A stretch of DNA of 64,000 nucleotides. Source: Phocaeicola_A sp036804505 (GTDB lineage Bacteria; Bacteroidota; Bacteroidia; Bacteroidales; Bacteroidaceae). Numbering within the stretch: position 1 is the first letter of the stretch; each line of letters starts with the position of its first letter. Made by a program: the position numbers and the translations under genes. The notes below the pieces were generated by a model. It made no database searches and was not told the origin of the DNA. It saw only the letters and a list, made by a program, of their open reading frames with translations. The DNA is taken from contig DAIRSI010000006.1 of the NCBI GenBank assembly GCA_036804505.1, forward strand, positions 62,001 to 126,000, written 5' to 3'. Positions 63,005-64,000 of the stretch are shown one piece after another.

Positions 63005-64000
63005 TTACTGTAAACATTTAGTTGCCCACGATATATCTTTCATTGCAGCTTCAATCAGATTGTCCTTGTTCTTAAGAAATATATCGGGACTTTCCGCGAC
63101 TTCTACATCAGGAGTAATTCCTTTACCGACGAACTCATTGCCATCTGCATCCCATTCTTGCCGGGTGCAGATACGGCAGCCAACACCAAAACCCAAATCG
63201 ATAGAGATAGGATTGCCTGTACTTCCTGCCGTCTTTGAACCTATAATCTTTCCACGCCTAGCACCTTTGAAAGCCACACAAAAATTTTCGGCCGAAGAAA
63301 AGGTTCCAGCATTGACCAACAAGACAACAGGTTTATTGTATATCTTTACATTTTCTGCAGGGTCTATCGGTTCTCCCGGCTGCATATACCACTCGGGAGC
63401 ATAATGCCAGGAAGCATGAGCCGCAATATACATCGGACTTCTCCAGTTTCCTCTAGGAATCGGCTTGCTGCTGAAATGACTGATTACATAATCTGCAAAA
63501 CCGGAATTACCGCCTCCATTATCCCGCACGTCAATAATCAAACCGCTAGTACCGGACAGTTCCTTGAAAATCTTATCGAACATAGCTGTAGTGAATTCAC
63601 CTCTCTGGAAACTGCGAATGGTCAATAACCCTATATTCTTCCCTACCACTTTATAGTCTAAAGCCAAAGAATCCTTAGGAAGATCCCATTTCACGTTACG
63701 GTTGCTAGATATGGAAAAAGTTTTTCCCTTGGCATTGCGAAACAAAATATTAGATACCTTGGAACCCTTATCCTGTGTGAGTTCGTATTCCTTAAATGGT
63801 ACATATTCAGTCCACTGCGGAGTTGAAGAGGCTATATAAGGTTGGATATGGTTTCTTGCATAGTCCAACACCTTCTCACCGTCTATCTCCAAGACCTCGC
63901 AACCGGCACAAAGGCCTTGATCTCTTAATGAGGAATTGTAAACACCCGTTACAAAAACCCTGTCGCCAATGCGCTTTGTCTTCATCGGGAGAGGCCGAAT
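63005..64000 (-). CDS. S41-family (C-terminal processing) protease, 5' end missing
   Basis: Serine protease of the S41/tail-specific type, truncated by the right edge of the window (the frame is open past the Met at 63985). A PDZ-like part is at the visible N-terminus (FVTGVYNSSLRDQGLCAGCE...LEIDGEKVLDYA). The catalytic domain follows: NIGLLTIRSFQRGEF, GLIIDVRDNGGGNSGFADY, the Ser in NAGTFSSAENF and the Lys in IIGSKTAGSTGNP. It probably has a signal peptide outside the window, as such proteins usually act in the periplasm. It is convergent with GH92. Its substrate is unknown. Confidence 0.85.
   Translation of the reverse strand: MRPLPMKTKRIGDRVFVTGVYNSSLRDQGLCAGCEVLEIDGEKVLDYARNHIQPYIASSTPQWTEYVPFKEYELTQDKGSKVSNILFRNAKGKTFSISSNRNVKWDLPKDSLALDYKVVGKNIGLLTIRSFQRGEFTTAMFDKIFKELSGTSGLIIDVRDNGGGNSGFADYVISHFSSKPIPRGNWRSPMYIAAHASWHYAPEWYMQPGEPIDPAENVKIYNKPVVLLVNAGTFSSAENFCVAFKGARRGKIIGSKTAGSTGNPISIDLGFGVGCRICTRQEWDADGNEFVGKGITPDVEVAESPDIFLKNKDNLIEAAMKDISWATKCLQ

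Overview
The window is chromosomal DNA of a gut Bacteroidales bacterium, most likely Bacteroides or Phocaeicola. Evidence: three SusC/SusD pairs, a hybrid two-component system (HTCS), an ECF-sigma/FecR pair, many secreted glycoside hydrolases, a tRNA with no encoded CCA, and repeated promoters of the Bacteroides form TTTG-N20-TAnnTTTG. I see no transposase, integrase, phage gene, rRNA or CRISPR array.

Layout. (1) 1-5506: the 3' part of an AT-rich polysaccharide utilization locus (PUL): partial SusC, SusD, GH88 and a DUF2264 protein. (2) 5850-16697, minus strand: an ECF-sigma/FecR-controlled PUL (sigma, anti-sigma, STN-containing SusC, SusD, GH92, GH28), with a probable antisense RNA between fecR and susC. 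(3) 17097-32264, plus strand: an HTCS-type PUL (GH105, SusC, SusD, GH31, two-domain esterase-like protein, HTCS). (4) 32287-36587, minus strand: an unusual operon of sensor kinase, TlpA-like thioredoxin and GH28. (5) 36828-45450: a Gfo/Idh oxidoreductase and an asparaginase, then a housekeeping block (tRNA-Gln, tyrS, tatD-like, yidD, rnpA, hemD, DUF4271, LOG family, metK). (6) 45740-51753: GH78-like rhamnosidase, SGNH esterase and GH27 alpha-galactosidase. (7) 51849-59441: a secreted propeller-like protein, an HU-like protein, an MFS transporter and a peroxide-defence cluster (ahpF, ahpC, oxyR, dps). (8) 59577-64000: a Fic protein, a second GH92 and a partial S41 protease.

The carbohydrate genes fit together as acidic plant glycan use, mainly pectin-like: two GH28, GH105, GH88, GH78-like, GH27 and esterases. 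The GH92 enzymes add alpha-mannoside cleavage. SusC/D pairs import oligosaccharides, periplasmic enzymes trim them, and each locus has its own switch: ECF-sigma/anti-sigma with antisense RNA, or the one-protein HTCS.

The most interesting non-coding signals are these. A SAM-II-like riboswitch with an apparent attenuator precedes metK. Four-part OxyR-type sites lie in front of both ahpC and dps. A direct repeat with 21-bp spacing precedes the HTCS-type PUL. Several intergenic arrays of short palindromic words, unrelated in sequence, share a repeat pitch of about 20-22 bp. Everything here was read by eye from sequence, with no database search, so family calls rest on recognised motifs.
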